Below, one piece after another: positions 21,187 through 33,555 of a stretch of 64,000 bases of DNA. Both the position numbers and the translations under genes were made by a program. The notes beneath the pieces were generated by a model. That model ran no database searches. It saw only the letters and a list, made by a program, of their open reading frames with translations, and was not told the DNA's origin. The first letter of the stretch is position 1; each line of letters opens with the position of its first letter. Source of the stretch: Cryptomeria japonica (Eukaryota > Streptophyta > Pinopsida > Cupressales > Cupressaceae); NCBI RefSeq assembly GCF_030272615.1, contig NC_081408.1, positions 405,985,389 through 406,049,388 on the forward strand. The letters run 5' to 3'.

Positions 21187-22423
21187 GGGCAAACATTTGT
21201 TAATTTGAAATACTGGACTTTGACGTATCACATAACATATGATCTAATCAGGAATGACTGTTTCTAACTTTGACTTACACATTAATGGTTGATTTTTTAT
21301 GATGAATAAGTCTCATTTACACAATCATCAAGTGTCATAATGGATACAATCAACGTGGATTTCAAAGCACAAAGCTGATGATGTGATAGAAATGAGAGAC
21401 TATATACATGGAATATATGATAAATTTGACACTACAAAACAAAGCCGATATCACAATAAATTTGTTGATCAGATATTAGAGTTCAGGCCAAACAAAATGC
21501 TTGAGATTCAGCAAAAATTATTGAAGTCAATTTTGTGCCTACTATTAGTGAACTCTATGGTCCAGAATAATCAAGTAATATTGAACTTGTCACTCAAAAC
21601 CAAAGTCAACAGTAATCAACTCACTGGTTTCAAGACTTTCCTGATGTCAGCAGTCAATGAATGATGTGATCCACAAGAATACCCTTTTGGTCGTGGTTGC
21701 GTTATATGAGCTTATTCAATTCTCTTATATGTGATTAATGTGATGTGGCAGCTAAATTGACCTTGTTAGCTAGAAATCAATCAAAAAGGCAAAAAACAGT
21801 CAATGAATGGGCAAACATTGTGGCAGCCAAATTGACCTGGCTACCTAGAATATCAATTAAAAAAAAACCATGTCATTTCTGATAAAATATTGATGCCATT
21901 GACTCATGACGAAAAGAATAAAATTAAAGATGTCACCAATGCCCTGGTTTAGTCTTGTTTATCATGCTTAAATTTTGTCTCAATTTGTCCTGCAAATTGT
22001 CCTCTGTTATCTTGAATATACATGATGGCTTCTCTAGGACAATAACACACGACACCAAAAACAAGAAAATTCATATGCATTCCGTTAAACCTAACTTTAT
22101 ATTAGAGGACCTAAAATTACAAATTCATAAAGAGTAAAATTAAAGAAACAATAAAATATTGTATGAGGATTTTCTAAATAGAGCTATAGGAATCCACCCA
22201 CCCTGCATAAAGACAGAAAAAAGTTGTCTAAACCATTACATATGAAACACCCTCACAGAACATGAAGATAAGTAAGGATGATGTGACAACTATTACAAAG
22301 TCATATAGGGATGTTGATGTGAAATTAAACAAAATGTTACAGGACTAGCTTACATTTATTGAATCCATATAATTTTACAAAATTGCTATTAATTTATTAA
22401 ATAAAGAAGCTTTGTGAAATCAC
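21187..22423. other. PAS1 intron sequence, nothing further recognised
   Basis: AT-rich sequence between the outer retroelement LTR and the last visible PAS1 exon. A 93-codon plus-strand frame at 21383-21664 (EMRDYIHGIYDKFDTTKQ...) matches no family I recognise. A phrase around GTGATGTGGCAGCTAAATTGACC (21739) recurs loosely at about 21821. Confidence 0.5.
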
Positions 22424-22493
22424 CTTTGGTGTTTCAAATTTAAGCAACTCGACTTCCCATTGTATATTAGCTCCTTCTGGAACATTCTCAGGC
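22424..22493 (-). CDS. PAS1: PAS1-like exon, end of third FKBP domain
   Basis: 70 bp between ...AATCCAG and GTGATTTC. The first base completes an arginine codon split from the previous exon. It then encodes PENVPEGANIQWEVELLKFE followed by TPK. The IQWEVELL strand is the typical last strand of an FKBP domain. It ends at a codon boundary. This is the most downstream exon found; the TPR-coding exons that follow in PAS1 proteins were not seen between 1 and 22423. Confidence 0.88.
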
Positions 22494-22769
22494 CTGGATT
22501 CATATTGCATTGTTTAAAAAAAAATTGAATTTAAGATCAATTCATAAAGGACTTTTATTCAACTAGTACTACAATATTAAAGCATTGAGTATGACCTCAA
22601 AAGATAAAGAAAATTACTTTTAACATCTTCAAGTTATCAAGTCTGACCTCAAAAGAGAAAAACAAAACAAATTTACTTTTATGTTTTAAGTAAGACCATT
22701 AAAATCACAAGAATGAATAAATTTGTGATATAAAATGATACTACAGTAAAACATGATTTAAAATATCAC

Positions 22770-22867
22770 CGTGGAAATTTGTCATAGGCATAATCTGGCG
22801 TGCTAGAGACAAGAGCAATCTCATTGGGAAGCATAAGTCGTATGCACATTTCCAAGCCTTCTGGTAC
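22770..22867 (-). CDS. PAS1: PAS1-like exon, third FKBP domain, central part
   Basis: 98 bp, preceded by ...GACAAATAG and followed by GTGATATT. It encodes VPEGLEMCIRLMLPNEIALV, SSTPDYAYDKFPR with the last arginine codon split CG|G across a 276-bp intron. VPEGLE...M..GE.A and PDYAY are FKBP-fold signatures. The exon lies 29.3 kb from the preceding one. Confidence 0.92.
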
Positions 22868-23841
22868 CTATTTGTCAAAAGGAAATCATTTTATTCCAAT
22901 CATTGTTTGTGTAATATTACCATTACTAAGTACTACCTCTTATAGCAAACAAATTCATAACATACTAAAAGCAGGGTAGACTTATACATGCTTTCTACAA
23001 AAAACTGCCAGGATCATTCAATCCAACATCTATCAGTATATTTTTTAAATGACCATTTAACACTGACTATTAGAGGAGATGCTCTATTGAGAGGTTTGGT
23101 AAAGCCATATATCTTTTCTGATAAATGTGAGGCTGCCATTTCCCTTGTTTATTGAATTTAATCATTGGAAATCCATGGTTTTAAATAGCTCAGCATCCAT
23201 GCTAGTCGTATAAGACAAGATTGTTTTGCTTGTGTGGTTCAAAATAGGAAAAAAAAAACCTAAAAGGTAAACAGCAAGCCAATCATAATTAAATAACTAA
23301 TGTCATGTAACCAGAAATAAGGGAAAATCCTATTGATACTTGTCAAATATATACACAAGAAAGTAATAGCCACTATCAGGTTTCCTTGAACCCATGTCCA
23401 AGGGGTTGCCATGTAAGGATGGATAATCTGAGCCATTCTGAGGCATTCATAAGCACATGACCCAGGATCATATCCATCCCCCTACAAGTAGGTGGGCCAT
23501 AACTCTGGCTGATGCGAGGATAGACTGTGGTGTAATGATTATAGAGTAGATTTGAGTATTGCTGGCTTTTTATTCTAAGTAAACATTTTCATAGCTGTTT
23601 TATTGTTCTAGGAGAAGCAAGCTTCTCTATTTATAGACACTCCATGTTGTTAGATTTAGATTATTCTGTATTTCCTAGATTGTTGTCCTCTGTAAGATTT
23701 GTTTATTGTTAGAATGGTTGGTTGTGGTAAGTAGTTAGCAGTTGCAACTTTTCTGGTTTGACTTTTTAATGGAAAGAAAAATTGCATACAATCACCTCTC
23801 ATGTACCTTTGTTTTGATTATAAAATTATTTTGTGAAACCC

Positions 23842-23910
23842 AAAGCGACAGAAGCTTTTCCAGAAAAGCGACAGAAGCTTTTCCAGAAATTCTACAACTG
23901 GTATCAGTGC
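23842..23910 (+). repeat. Tandem duplication and Met-type PBS at an LTR end (Copia-like)
   Basis: The unit AGCGACAGAAGCTTTTCCAGAA occurs twice in tandem (23844-23888). It is followed by TTCTACA and TGGTATCAGTGC (23899-23910), one base off the usual initiator-Met PBS. The sequence before it (about 23400-23890) would then be a 5' LTR reading rightward. No coding region of such an element is seen downstream. Confidence 0.45.
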
Positions 23911-24755
23911 ATAGTATATTGCCATAGCAATAGAAAAATGGTTATAAATTGGATTTTTCAATGAGCTGATGGTGAAGTAAAAGAAGTTCAAGAGAAGAAA
24001 CCAATGCTTTTTGAAGGTTGCCAACAGAATCCAATCCAATAGTTTTGTTGTTGTTACCTTTGAAAATTTTGCATCGTATCTTGGTAGTTTTGCATGGTTA
24101 TTGCCCTCATGTATCTCATATTACCCGAAATTTTTTATATCCATTGCCTTCAAACTCAAAGCTGGTTTCCAATCAACTATTGAAGTCTTCCCTGCAATGA
24201 ATTGGTTGAAAGTAGTTGAATCCTCCTGTAATTTTTTTATGACAGCTTTCCAAGATTTCACTAAAACCTGCACTTTCTTTTTGTAGCAATGAACCTTCAG
24301 ATCAACTCAACCTCAAATTTGTTATGATATGGTCAGCCTCTTTGAACTTGTTGCAGTATAACTACAATATTTGTGGCCATCATTTTGTTGAGTCAGTCAG
24401 CCTGTTCTTTTTACTTGATAATTTGGCTGCAAACACTTTCATCAAACCACCAATTTAAGCCAAGTATGCCTTCAATAACTAAATTTGACCTACAATTACA
24501 TAAGTTGGTTCAAAGAGTTGTTTAAAATTTTAAATCACTTAAAAGTTCACCTTTTTTATTTATTTGTGTCTTATTTTTGGGATAATCATAAACATAGCTC
24601 ACTTTTTTCTAAGTTCTCAGTTTGGGTTCAGGTTCACAAATTCAGTTTCTAGATCCAACCAAAGAAATTTGGAATCAAGTCTGTTTTCGTTTAATCTATA
24701 CCAAAAACATATATGCATTTGCAGCCTGAAAGCAAAAGTTAAGTCAAAGATACCA

Positions 24756-27044
24756 TATAATGTCCCCTTCTCAGTGGTAATCAGCTTAACTGACCGTTAG
24801 CTTATTCCGGAGACCTGTAGGCTAGTCGGAAGCAGAAATTAGGGTTTCCTACCTCTAGGAGAATGTTTCTGCAGTTTCGAAGGCTTGCATGTTGGAATTT
24901 TACAGTTCTGATTCTGGATTCCTTCTGGGTTTTCAGAAAGCTTCACAGTGGGGGTACATGCATAGCAAGTTATGGAGTTTGACCGACTTACTATGTTTAG
25001 TAAGTGGAGGCAGAAGCAGTTGAGTTCTCTGGGTTTTTTTGGGTTTTCTGAGAGCTCTGCAATGGTATAACATGCAACCCAATCTGAGGACCTTTTCGGG
25101 ACTTACTATTTTTAGTAAGTTTGGCAGCTGCTCAGAATGTGGTAAAAATCACTTTGGAAACACTTACTATTTTTAGCAGTATGCTATTTATAGTAAGTAT
25201 TATTTTTGGCAGTGCCATTTCAGGCAGGGATTCTGCAGCTCAGCTCAGTGGCTATTTCTAGCAGTATTATTTTGGCAGGATCCTGTATTCACTCAGATGA
25301 CTATATTTAGCAGTTCAGTTCAGAGCTCCAACTCAATTCAGTTTTGGGTGATTTCCAGCACTTCAGTCTCTGGCTTATTTTGGCAATAATCAGTATTTGA
25401 GGAGAAGGTATTTTTAATATATTAATACCTTAGCATGAGGTTTTAATATTTGATTGGACGACTTAGGAAGGGAGAAGTATTATTTTTTATTATTTCCTAA
25501 GTAAAGTGGTGGCAAGGATTAGTATTTTTTTATGTTTTATAATGTTATTATTTTATAACTTGGTGACCTTCAAAAAAGTGCGACTAGGAGACATGGAGAT
25601 GGGGCATCAAAGTTCAAATGTATTATTATAATTTTATACACCTTAAATTATCTCCAAAAGTTCGATTTAAGGGGGAGGGTTTCATGAAATGAAATGAAAG
25701 TGAAATAAGGGGAATTTGGCGCCATTTGAATTTGAGCCCTTAAAATCTATAAATGGGAGTGTTGGGCTTCTCATTTGGCATCTCAGAACATTTTACACCG
25801 TTATGCTGTCGGATTGACTCCAAACAATCTTCGAGGGTGAATACCTCCTAGGGTTTTTGACAGACTTCGAGTGTGAGACATCACTCCTAGCTGTGATTGG
25901 ATCTTCTGAATGTGTGGTTCGATTTGTGTGGGCATTGATTTGTGTGGAAGCTCTTATTGGGGCAATTTCTACCTCAGAAGGGCGAGATTTTCAGTGGTGT
26001 GGATTTCAATGTGGCTGGTTTTTGGTCTCGCTCAAGCGAATGATTGATCATATCTCCCTACCTATGCAATCGATTATTCTAGGTAATAGCTTGTTGGAAG
26101 CGTATCCGGAGGGTGATCATTCTTCTACCTTGGCGTTTCTTTTGGTGTGCTTGCTGATTTTTGGTTGCAAATTGTATTTTTGCTGCTGGTCATACCATTC
26201 TTGGGCTGCCTTGGGTTGTGTGCCGGCTGTTTGTGGAGTTCGCGGTGCAGGTTTGGAGTTCTTGTTGCATCGCCTCAGTTGTAGTTTTCATTTGCTTCTA
26301 TTTTCAAGTCATTCTGAGTTGTTTTGGGTGAGTTAAGAGTATAATAGTGAGTTTGGTAGTGGCTGTTTTTTGCATGTTATGCGGACAACAAATTGTACTT
26401 CCAATTTAGTATGTTATTTCTTTGTGGGTGGGTTTGAGTTTGTTAATTGTGATAAGTTTGGTGATATTCAGCAGTATGGGACAGCCTAATCTCTCTTTCC
26501 TATGTATTGCATCTCTTATTTGTAAGGTTGAATAGTAGTACTATCAACCATTTCTGGACTGTAAAGCATACCCCACTGAAAAGTGGAAGAAGTTGGCTTG
26601 CCGCCTACATTTGATCTTTGTAATTCTGTCCTCCCGCTGAATAAGCGATCGAGTGATATTTTGTTTGTAATGGTTCCCTTGTTGCATAAGCGATTGAGTT
26701 GAGCTTTGTTGTAAGTGTTCAGTCCTCCCGCTGAAATATTGTGGTTGAGTGATTCGTGCTTGGTTTTGTTCTTGTTCTCCTTGGTTGGTTTACCGCCAAG
26801 CGTTCTAGTTTTCTATTCCCGCTGGAAAGTGGAAGGGGCTGGCTTGCCGCCCAAATTTGTAATCAATTTCAGCTTTGAAGCTTCTAACGATCCCCTCAAC
26901 ACTGTATGCTCTCACCCTCCCAGTTTGGGCTCTCGATGATCAGAAAGTGGAAGGGTTACTTTCAGCAACATTTGGTTTTCACTTCCTAACCATAACAAGT
27001 GTTGTGTTGAATGTAATTGTAGAAAAAATTGTGGGGATATTACA
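24756..27044 (+). repeat. Solo LTR, 2289 bp, with target-site duplication
   Basis: Termini are TATAATGTCCCC (mutated from TGTAATGTCCCC) and GGGGATATTACA, an imperfect inverted pair. TACCA flanks both sides (24751-24755 and 27045-27049). An inverted homologue lies at 33556-35744. No internal region is attached, so it is a solo LTR left by LTR-LTR recombination. It includes a 159-codon frame (25857-26336) with no recognisable domain, probably chance. Confidence 0.82.
24986..25199. repeat. Palindromic ACTTACTA...TAGTAAGT boxes in the LTR
   Basis: ACTTACTATGTTTAGTAAGT (24986-25005), ACTTACTATTTTTAGTAAGT (25101-25120) and an extended variant (25162-25199) are near-perfect inverted repeats. The same boxes occur in the inverted LTR at 35312-35349, 35391-35410 and 35495-35514, so they are conserved between LTR copies. 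They could be regulatory protein-binding sites. Confidence 0.7.
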
Positions 27045-27049
27045 TACCA

Positions 27050-28079
27050 CAACAACATATAACAAACAAAATCACCATAAACTCATATGTAATGATAAAT
27101 ATAAAATTATAAATATCATAAAACAATCAATGTTCAAACTTCAATATTAAAATAATAATGTCAAGTTTAACAACCAAGTTTCAGAATCATATGTGTCGTC
27201 AAAACATCATCATCATTATCATCATTGACAATAAACAATGTTGCAAGATTTGAAGAACCACAAGTGGTACCACTTCCACTAGCACTAAAAGTATGTTTGC
27301 TATTGGCTCCTCAAAAGCAGCATGTTGGGAAGTGGAAGCATCCAAGTCAATATGCTCTGGTCTAATATCCCCTTTTTTAACTAAGAAAATAAGTTAATAA
27401 TTTAATTTACGTTGTCCAAAACATAACTTTAACTTTAAAAAAGATGACTTATATTTTATTATTAAATTAAATGGTACTACAAGTGATATTATCGTGTTTT
27501 TCAAAGATGGCTTAATTTGTTACCAAAAGTGTCACTGGGATAGGGAGGGGGGCAAATTGAAATATTAAATTAACAAGGAAATGAATTTCTAGAGACTTTT
27601 TGAGGAAGCTAGGATTATAAAAGGAGTTGGGCTCAAGGAAAATCATCCATTGTTTGTTGCCCAAAACCCCCAATCTTGAAGATTGAGCATTTGTTGTTCA
27701 TCTTTTGGCCAGATGACAAAAACCCTCTTGGTTTTTTGGATTGGTTTTGGAGACAAAAACCCTCTCATCCAGCCAAAGCGATTCCATCTAGGGATTATAT
27801 TTGTGTGGAAAGATTAATTTCAGGTGCATATCAAAGATTTTTAGAATTGTGCCAAAGATTGAAGACTTTCCTGATTTCAGATTGTTTAGAATTTCCAGAT
27901 TTTCAGTTTGTTATTTTACAATTATTCAATAGGTTTTTGAAATTTAATATATGATATCAAGTTGGGTAATTTTTTAATATTATTTCTGCTAGCGCTCAAT
28001 TGTAAATCATTTTGTATTATTAATGGCCATACAGTTTGTTGAAATAGTAGCTAGCTCGGATATCTATCTATTGTATTTT
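27050..28079. other. Intronic sequence, nothing recognised
   Basis: AT-rich sequence with no recognisable gene. A 92-codon plus-strand frame at 27676-27954 has no domain I recognise. Confidence 0.4.
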
Positions 28080-28133
28080 AATTTTGTCAATGACAATTAA
28101 AATACACGTGTTATCTATTGTGTAAATCGAATT

Positions 28134-28270
28134 TTGGGCTGGACCCAATCATGTAGTGTGGAGAAAACTAATTGTAACTTGTAACGTGGTGATGCTAAAT
28201 TGTTGCTTTGGGCTGGACCCAAACATATGTAACGTGTAGGCAATAAATGGAACTTAGGGCTGGGCCCAAA
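28134..28270. repeat. Three palindromic TTGGGCTGGACCCAA boxes
   Basis: TTGGGCTGGACCCAA (28134-28148), TTTGGGCTGGACCCAAA (28208-28224) and TAGGGCTGGGCCCAAA (28255-28270) recur at intervals of about 45-75 bp with loosely similar flanks (CATGTAAC/CATATGTAACG). Confidence 0.65.
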
Positions 28271-28439
28271 CTCATGTAACCTGGTCATTATGCATTGTAA
28301 AACATGCCCCAAATTTGGGCGCTAAAATAAAATATGTATCCAAGCCAACTTGAAGGAAATGTAAAAGATGAATCTTATAACAAAATTCATCTTAGATCTC
28401 AAATATAATAACACACACACTTAGCGAATACACTCTTCA

Positions 28440-28655
28440 TTCAGCAGCAACCTTCTCCTAAGGTCAGCGAACATCATTCCAAGGTCAGCAAAGATTATAT
28501 TCCTATCAGCAGCAACCTTCTCCTAAGGTCAGCGAACACCACTCCAAGGTCAGCGAAGATATACTTAAGGACAGCAAAGATATTATCAAGAACAGCGAAG
28601 TCATTCCTAATGACAGCAACTTCATTCTAGGGTCAGCGAACTTGGAAGACAGCGA
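28440..28655. repeat. Array of AAGGTCAGCGAA-type direct repeats
   Basis: The core CAGCRA, usually within AAGGTCAGCGAA, occurs about ten times in some 215 bp. Two longer units (CAGCAGCAACCTTCTCCTAA plus GGTCAGCGAACA) are repeated almost exactly. It lies upstream of the Copia-like R/U5 motif, where U3 enhancer repeats would be. Confidence 0.7.
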
Positions 28656-28926
28656 ATATTCTCCTTGATCTGCAAGTTGTGTTCCAGATAAGTTCTTATT
28701 GTGTTATGCCACTGTGCTTACCCTGCTGTTCTGAATACTTCAAGTGTTGAAGTACAGTTGTAAAGTCTCATACTGATTTGCCTAATAAAGATCTGGATTT
28801 AGTTGGCTGGGTTTTTCATCTCCAAGAGGGAGGTTTTCCCAGGATATTTTTGGTGTTCTTTGTGTTCAATGTTTTGATTCTCTGATTTTGTTATCTATAT
28901 TTATCAGTCTGATCCTAAAATTAACA

Positions 28927-30322
28927 CAGTTCTTGTTGTATTTTTTAATTGCTGATTATATATATTAAAAGTGAGATGTTGCAATCATATTGAATGGTTT
29001 TATAAAGGAGAAGCCATACATAGTATGGAAATCTTATTATCTGTATAGGGTAATTGTAACTACTCAAAATTGCCAAAAGTTTGTCGTACAAGGGATGGAA
29101 ATAATGCATATCGCCATATAAATTGGACATCATATGGTCAATGAAAGGTGACTTTAAATTTTACAAAATTGAAGGAAGTTCTTGCCTTGTGGGCCCCAAC
29201 CGCAACCTATGGGAAAGTAAGGAATTCAAATGCTTTTTGAGGAAAAATTTCTGGTGCAGCCTCTTTGAATTGTTTGTGATTGTCCAATAATAGGTTGCTC
29301 CTTTGGACAATCAATTGACAACTTCTGGCATTCCTCCACAGCTTTTTGGGGATTATTCCATAGCAGCTAATTACTATTTTTGACCCAACCGCAGCCACAG
29401 AAGAGGAATCATGGATTTACAGTTAGGGATAATTTGCTACAGCAATTTACAGTACAACTATGGTGGGTTATTCATTATTAATTGCTGATTTACTAGTAAG
29501 TGCAAAAATAAAATATTAGATTGCATCTCTACTATTTGGCAATTGATTTTCGAGTTGTTTAAAATAGATATATGATAGTTTTGGTACAATTTGTAGCATT
29601 TATTCATCTCTCAATTATATCAGCTTCTCTTCCAGGCATTTCTCTTTTCATACAGTGTATAGTGGTTTTCCAACTGCTTGACAAAATGTCTACTTTCACA
29701 TTGTTAGACAACTATTTGTCATGATTCCTATATTTGAAATAAAAGAGTATTTCATTGTTTTATCATTCATATTGTAAATCTGGAAGGCAATGCCCCCATG
29801 ATAATGGTTAATTATTTGAATATTTTTTCTGCATACGTTGTAGAATTATGCAACTTGCCACATGTTAGTGTACCAACCATTGTATACTCTCACCTTGCCC
29901 ATATCAAGAGATGAGTAATCAAAAAGTGTGAGGGTTATGCATTTCATCAAACATTTGCAAAACATTCAAAAATATCAACTCCAAGACATTATATCTAGGT
30001 GCATATCCCCTTTCTTATAGCCATGCTGTTTATGCAAAAGGATACACGAGTTGGAATGCATATATGCTAAGTCTTCTACCTTTTTTGAATGCAATCAATT
30101 GCACTTTATTGAGTGGATGGAGTATGCTCAAATTCTGCTCAAATGCAAATGAACTAACAACCTATTTGGACATGGTCAGAGAGCTAGAGTTTTTAAACAA
30201 TTAAAAGAAACCTTCAAACTTGAAAATGTTTGTCTTTTTATATTAGATAAAATAGTTTATAAAACTTATTTGTCATAAAATTTTGATCATGAGAGGTTGT
30301 AGATGTTGGACTTGTTGGCCCT
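28927..30322. other. Intronic repeat fragments, no gene recognised
   Basis: The phrase TGTATACTCTCACCTTGCCCATATC (split here around 29880-29905) resembles the 3' ends of the LTRs at 24756-27044 and 56013-60208, so a further LTR fragment is present. No coding sequence is supported. A 63-codon minus-strand frame at 29207-29398 is unrecognised. Confidence 0.4.
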
Positions 30323-31925
30323 TGTGATGTCCCTATCTTTAACCTTATAATAAGAAGCAATAAAACACTTATGTGATCAAGGGTGGCAGCCTTGAAACAC
30401 CTTCAACTAGTTAGTAGTTAAGAAATAAAAATTTGTACATAGTATTTGAGAAGTTCAAGTGGTAATTTTGCATATTATCAATAAAGACTGAAGCATAAAG
30501 ACCTTATTGAGGAAAATCATCTTATTTATAAGACTTCGCGATTTTCCTATCAAGCATCCAAGTAAAACATAGAGGATAAGATGTACTAGAGATAAGAGAT
30601 TTATTATGCTATCCACCCATTCTCATTATCAAGAAATGAAGACTTTAAGAGCATGCAACATACTGAGCCACATGATATGAAGTATGATGCATACTGAAGC
30701 TGTGGTCATAATATTGATGCTACACAGAAACTCACGAAGATCTCTTATGCATCGATCATATATAAATACATATCGGCATCATGTCTATAACATCTGCCAT
30801 ACGGAGGAAAGACAATGGGGATAATGAGTAACATGCTCCAACCATCATCCATTAATTGTCATTGCTGTGTAATGATTCCATTGAAGATAGTCAAGCATCA
30901 TTAATAGATTCGATAAGCAAATAGCAGTCAGCAAGCATATCTGATTATGATCAAGTGCTCAACACTTAATATGGCTGGATAAGGAGGATTCAATAATCCA
31001 TATCAAAAGAGGGAGTTTGAGTATATGACGGATTGGCCAAACAAATATCGATTAAGGCATTAGCAAACCCGATCAGCAACTAACCATTCCATTGGTTAGT
31101 TACTCCAGCAATGATTATATTAATCATAAAGAAACTCCGTTCAACAAGTGATCAATTAATCCTTACAATGAACAGCAATTAAGAATTGTATCAATAGCAA
31201 ATGATCATATAAAGGTATGATTAGGAGGAGGATATGTCCATTCGAAGATGAGAAACAACCCTTTGTCCCCACAAGATATTTAATAAGGGATCAATATTCA
31301 TTCCAAAAATAAGATTTTGCCTTCATTTTATATTAACATCCAGTATTGCATCTGCTCGATTGAGCATAGCCTTTTGGCATCAAAACAGGTTGCATATATT
31401 CCAACTGACATTCAGAAACAGCACCAAAATTTGCATACTTTCCAAAGGTTAAATCAGAAACAGCAATCATTCCTTTTATCGCTATAAGCGATAGGAGAAA
31501 GACTATCAGCACTTTATTATTGCTATATCAGAAACGGCTTGAAGCAGTTGAGAGATAACTTGCAGCATTATATACATTGACATATCAGGAAGAGTGGAGT
31601 AAATCCCACAATTACAGATCAGCATATAATAGAGGTCAATCCTTGCATAATTCTCTCAATCCATATCAGAGATAGAAAGATTTCTATATTGCCGATTTGA
31701 ATATCGAAGTTGTTCATTTCATCCCATCATTCTTTTATTACATATTGCACATTTGATACATTATATGTTTCAGAATTAATATATATGTATAGCAGATTAT
31801 AAATTGTTACCAGCCTTGTAAGATTCATAAGGATTTAGAGTTTTGTCAAGAAGAAGTCTCTTGCAATCGATTTATTAGTTAATAATTCCCTTATTTCCTA
31901 AGAATATACATAAGGGGTCATTACA
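30323..31925 (+). repeat. Solo LTR, 1603 bp
   Basis: Ends are TGTGATGTCCCTA and GGGGTCATTACA, a variant of the TGTAATGTCCCC/GGGGAYATTACA pair. Flanks are GCCCT (30318-30322) and GCCAT (31926-31930), matching at four of five positions. No internal sequence is attached. Confidence 0.65.
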
Positions 31926-32339
31926 GCCATGGAAGTGCCACTAACTATGGACTTCCTTCTTGAACTATTATGAAGAGCTTCATTCATTTGACCATTGGAG
32001 CATACAAAATCAATAAACACGCCAATGACTCCATGCAAATTGGAATCAGGGAAGACTCTACAAAATGTTGCCTTGCATCTTTCAATAACTTCGAAATCTC
32101 TATATTACAATCGTCATTGGCACAAAATGGGTCTCAGCACAATAATATTTTGGACACAATGTGAAGGCAAGATGTACTAGGGCGGTCATTGCATTCAATT
32201 TCTCCTCAATAATATTGTGCACATATTTGAAGAAATTCTATTCAAAATCTTGCTCTTTCACATATAAGATAGTCTTTAGATTTTCAATAATTGTGTTGAT
32301 GCCATCATATATTGTAATATGCCCACAATTTTTTTTTTG

Positions 32340-33555
32340 ATTAATTTCCAGTTACAACACAAAAAGAACCCGTTAAGGTTAGTGTGATGAACCCTTGCTG
32401 GTTCAATTCTTCAAACTGCTGTAATTTAATATTTTCTTTTGTGTTTTTGATTATAAGAGATGGTCTTTCAGAAATAGACAGAAGTTGCAGAAGAGGTTTC
32501 TTTAATTTTCAATACATATTGAAAGAATACTTGAAATTAATCAGCTCAAACAAGGAATTGGAGAATTTAGAGGCATACCCGTAGGTCCTTAGCCAATTTA
32601 TTGAAATTAAAAGATTCAAACCAGAATTTACAAAGTTCTGATTTTTATTCTGAAAACATATCAGACCTACTCTTATTTAATAATAAGACGCCCAAACAAT
32701 AAGAAGATGCCACCAATAAATGAGCAAGTTGTGTGTGTGGGAAAGAGACTTCCAAACCACAAAAAATTATTAGCAATAACAGCAAATAGAAAACCTACAA
32801 CAAATCTGTCTTGTAAGAAGCCAAATCTGTCCCAAGTTGATCCAATTTGACTTCTGAATGAAGCCAACCAAGCCAACCAAGCTGCAACAATTCGATTGAT
32901 CTTTCACAATCTCAAAGCTACTGAATTCTGAAGAATGCACACTCTCCAAAACATGTCCAAACCCTAGCTGCCATAGCCAAATGCTCAGAAGAAATGTCAA
33001 ATGCTCAATATCAATGAATGAGGTCTAATTTCATCTTGGTTGCCTAAATACCCAAAAGGTACAATTTTTGGCAATTAGGTTTTTAAAAATCATAACTTGC
33101 TTTTAGGGTTCCCAACTTAACCACTAAAAGGGACGCACAACTTAGGAGATATTAAATTTTTACTTAAATAAATTTAAGTGATGCACTTTATGATTTTATT
33201 TTAATATTTCATTAAAACATAATTGCCTACGAGAGCCACTTAAAAATTCATATCTCCCTTATTATTGCTCAAAAACTAAAACCGTCAGAAGCTGGGGCCA
33301 CAGTTCGCCATGCCAGTAAAAATAGGACCATGTCTATTTTTAGCATTTTTTCCCTAAAAAATAGGAAATCCTCCTAAGATGTCAGAAACTGATGAAATGA
33401 AGACCAGAACTGAACTCAACACTAAACTAGAACAAATAGATTGACTACCCCTCAAGATACTGCATCATTGACCCCCTTATCCATACCCTGTTAGCCTACA
33501 AGGGTCCAAAAATAGGCTAACTCCTCAAACCAGTGTCCCTGACTAGGATGGGGAC
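32340..33555 (-). repeat. LTR-like segment ending GGGGACATTACA
   Basis: The right end GATGGGGACATTACA (33541-33555) is the minus-strand start of an LTR of the same family as 37166 and 56013: TGTAATGTCCCC, then AGTTAGCCTATT, then GTAGGCTAA. The left boundary is uncertain. It directly abuts the truncated inner end of the next LTR at 33556. Confidence 0.45.

Larger units (their letters stand above)
28080..28926 (+). repeat. Copia-type LTR candidate
   Basis: The phrase GGGTTTTTCATCTCCAAGAGG and GGAGGTTTTCCCAGG near 28808-28840, followed by an end like ...CTAAAATTAACA, resembles the R/U5 part of Copia LTRs. A related phrase is found on the minus strand at 61690-61760. Boundaries and target duplication are not resolved. 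Confidence 0.45.

Noticed and set aside
21383-21664. 93-codon plus-strand frame (EMRDYIHGIYDKFDTTKQ...)
   Set aside because: Looks protein-like at the N-terminus but I recognise no family and it has no splice or transposon context, so it is only mentioned as unassigned.
1-22423. TPR and membrane-anchor exons of PAS1
   Set aside because: I looked for the expected helical TPR sequence on the minus strand and found none, so they are taken to lie left of the window.
25857-26336. 159-codon plus-strand frame within the solo LTR
   Set aside because: It is cysteine- and tryptophan-rich but matches no family, lies wholly inside an LTR, and is not maintained in the inverted LTR copy as far as I can see.
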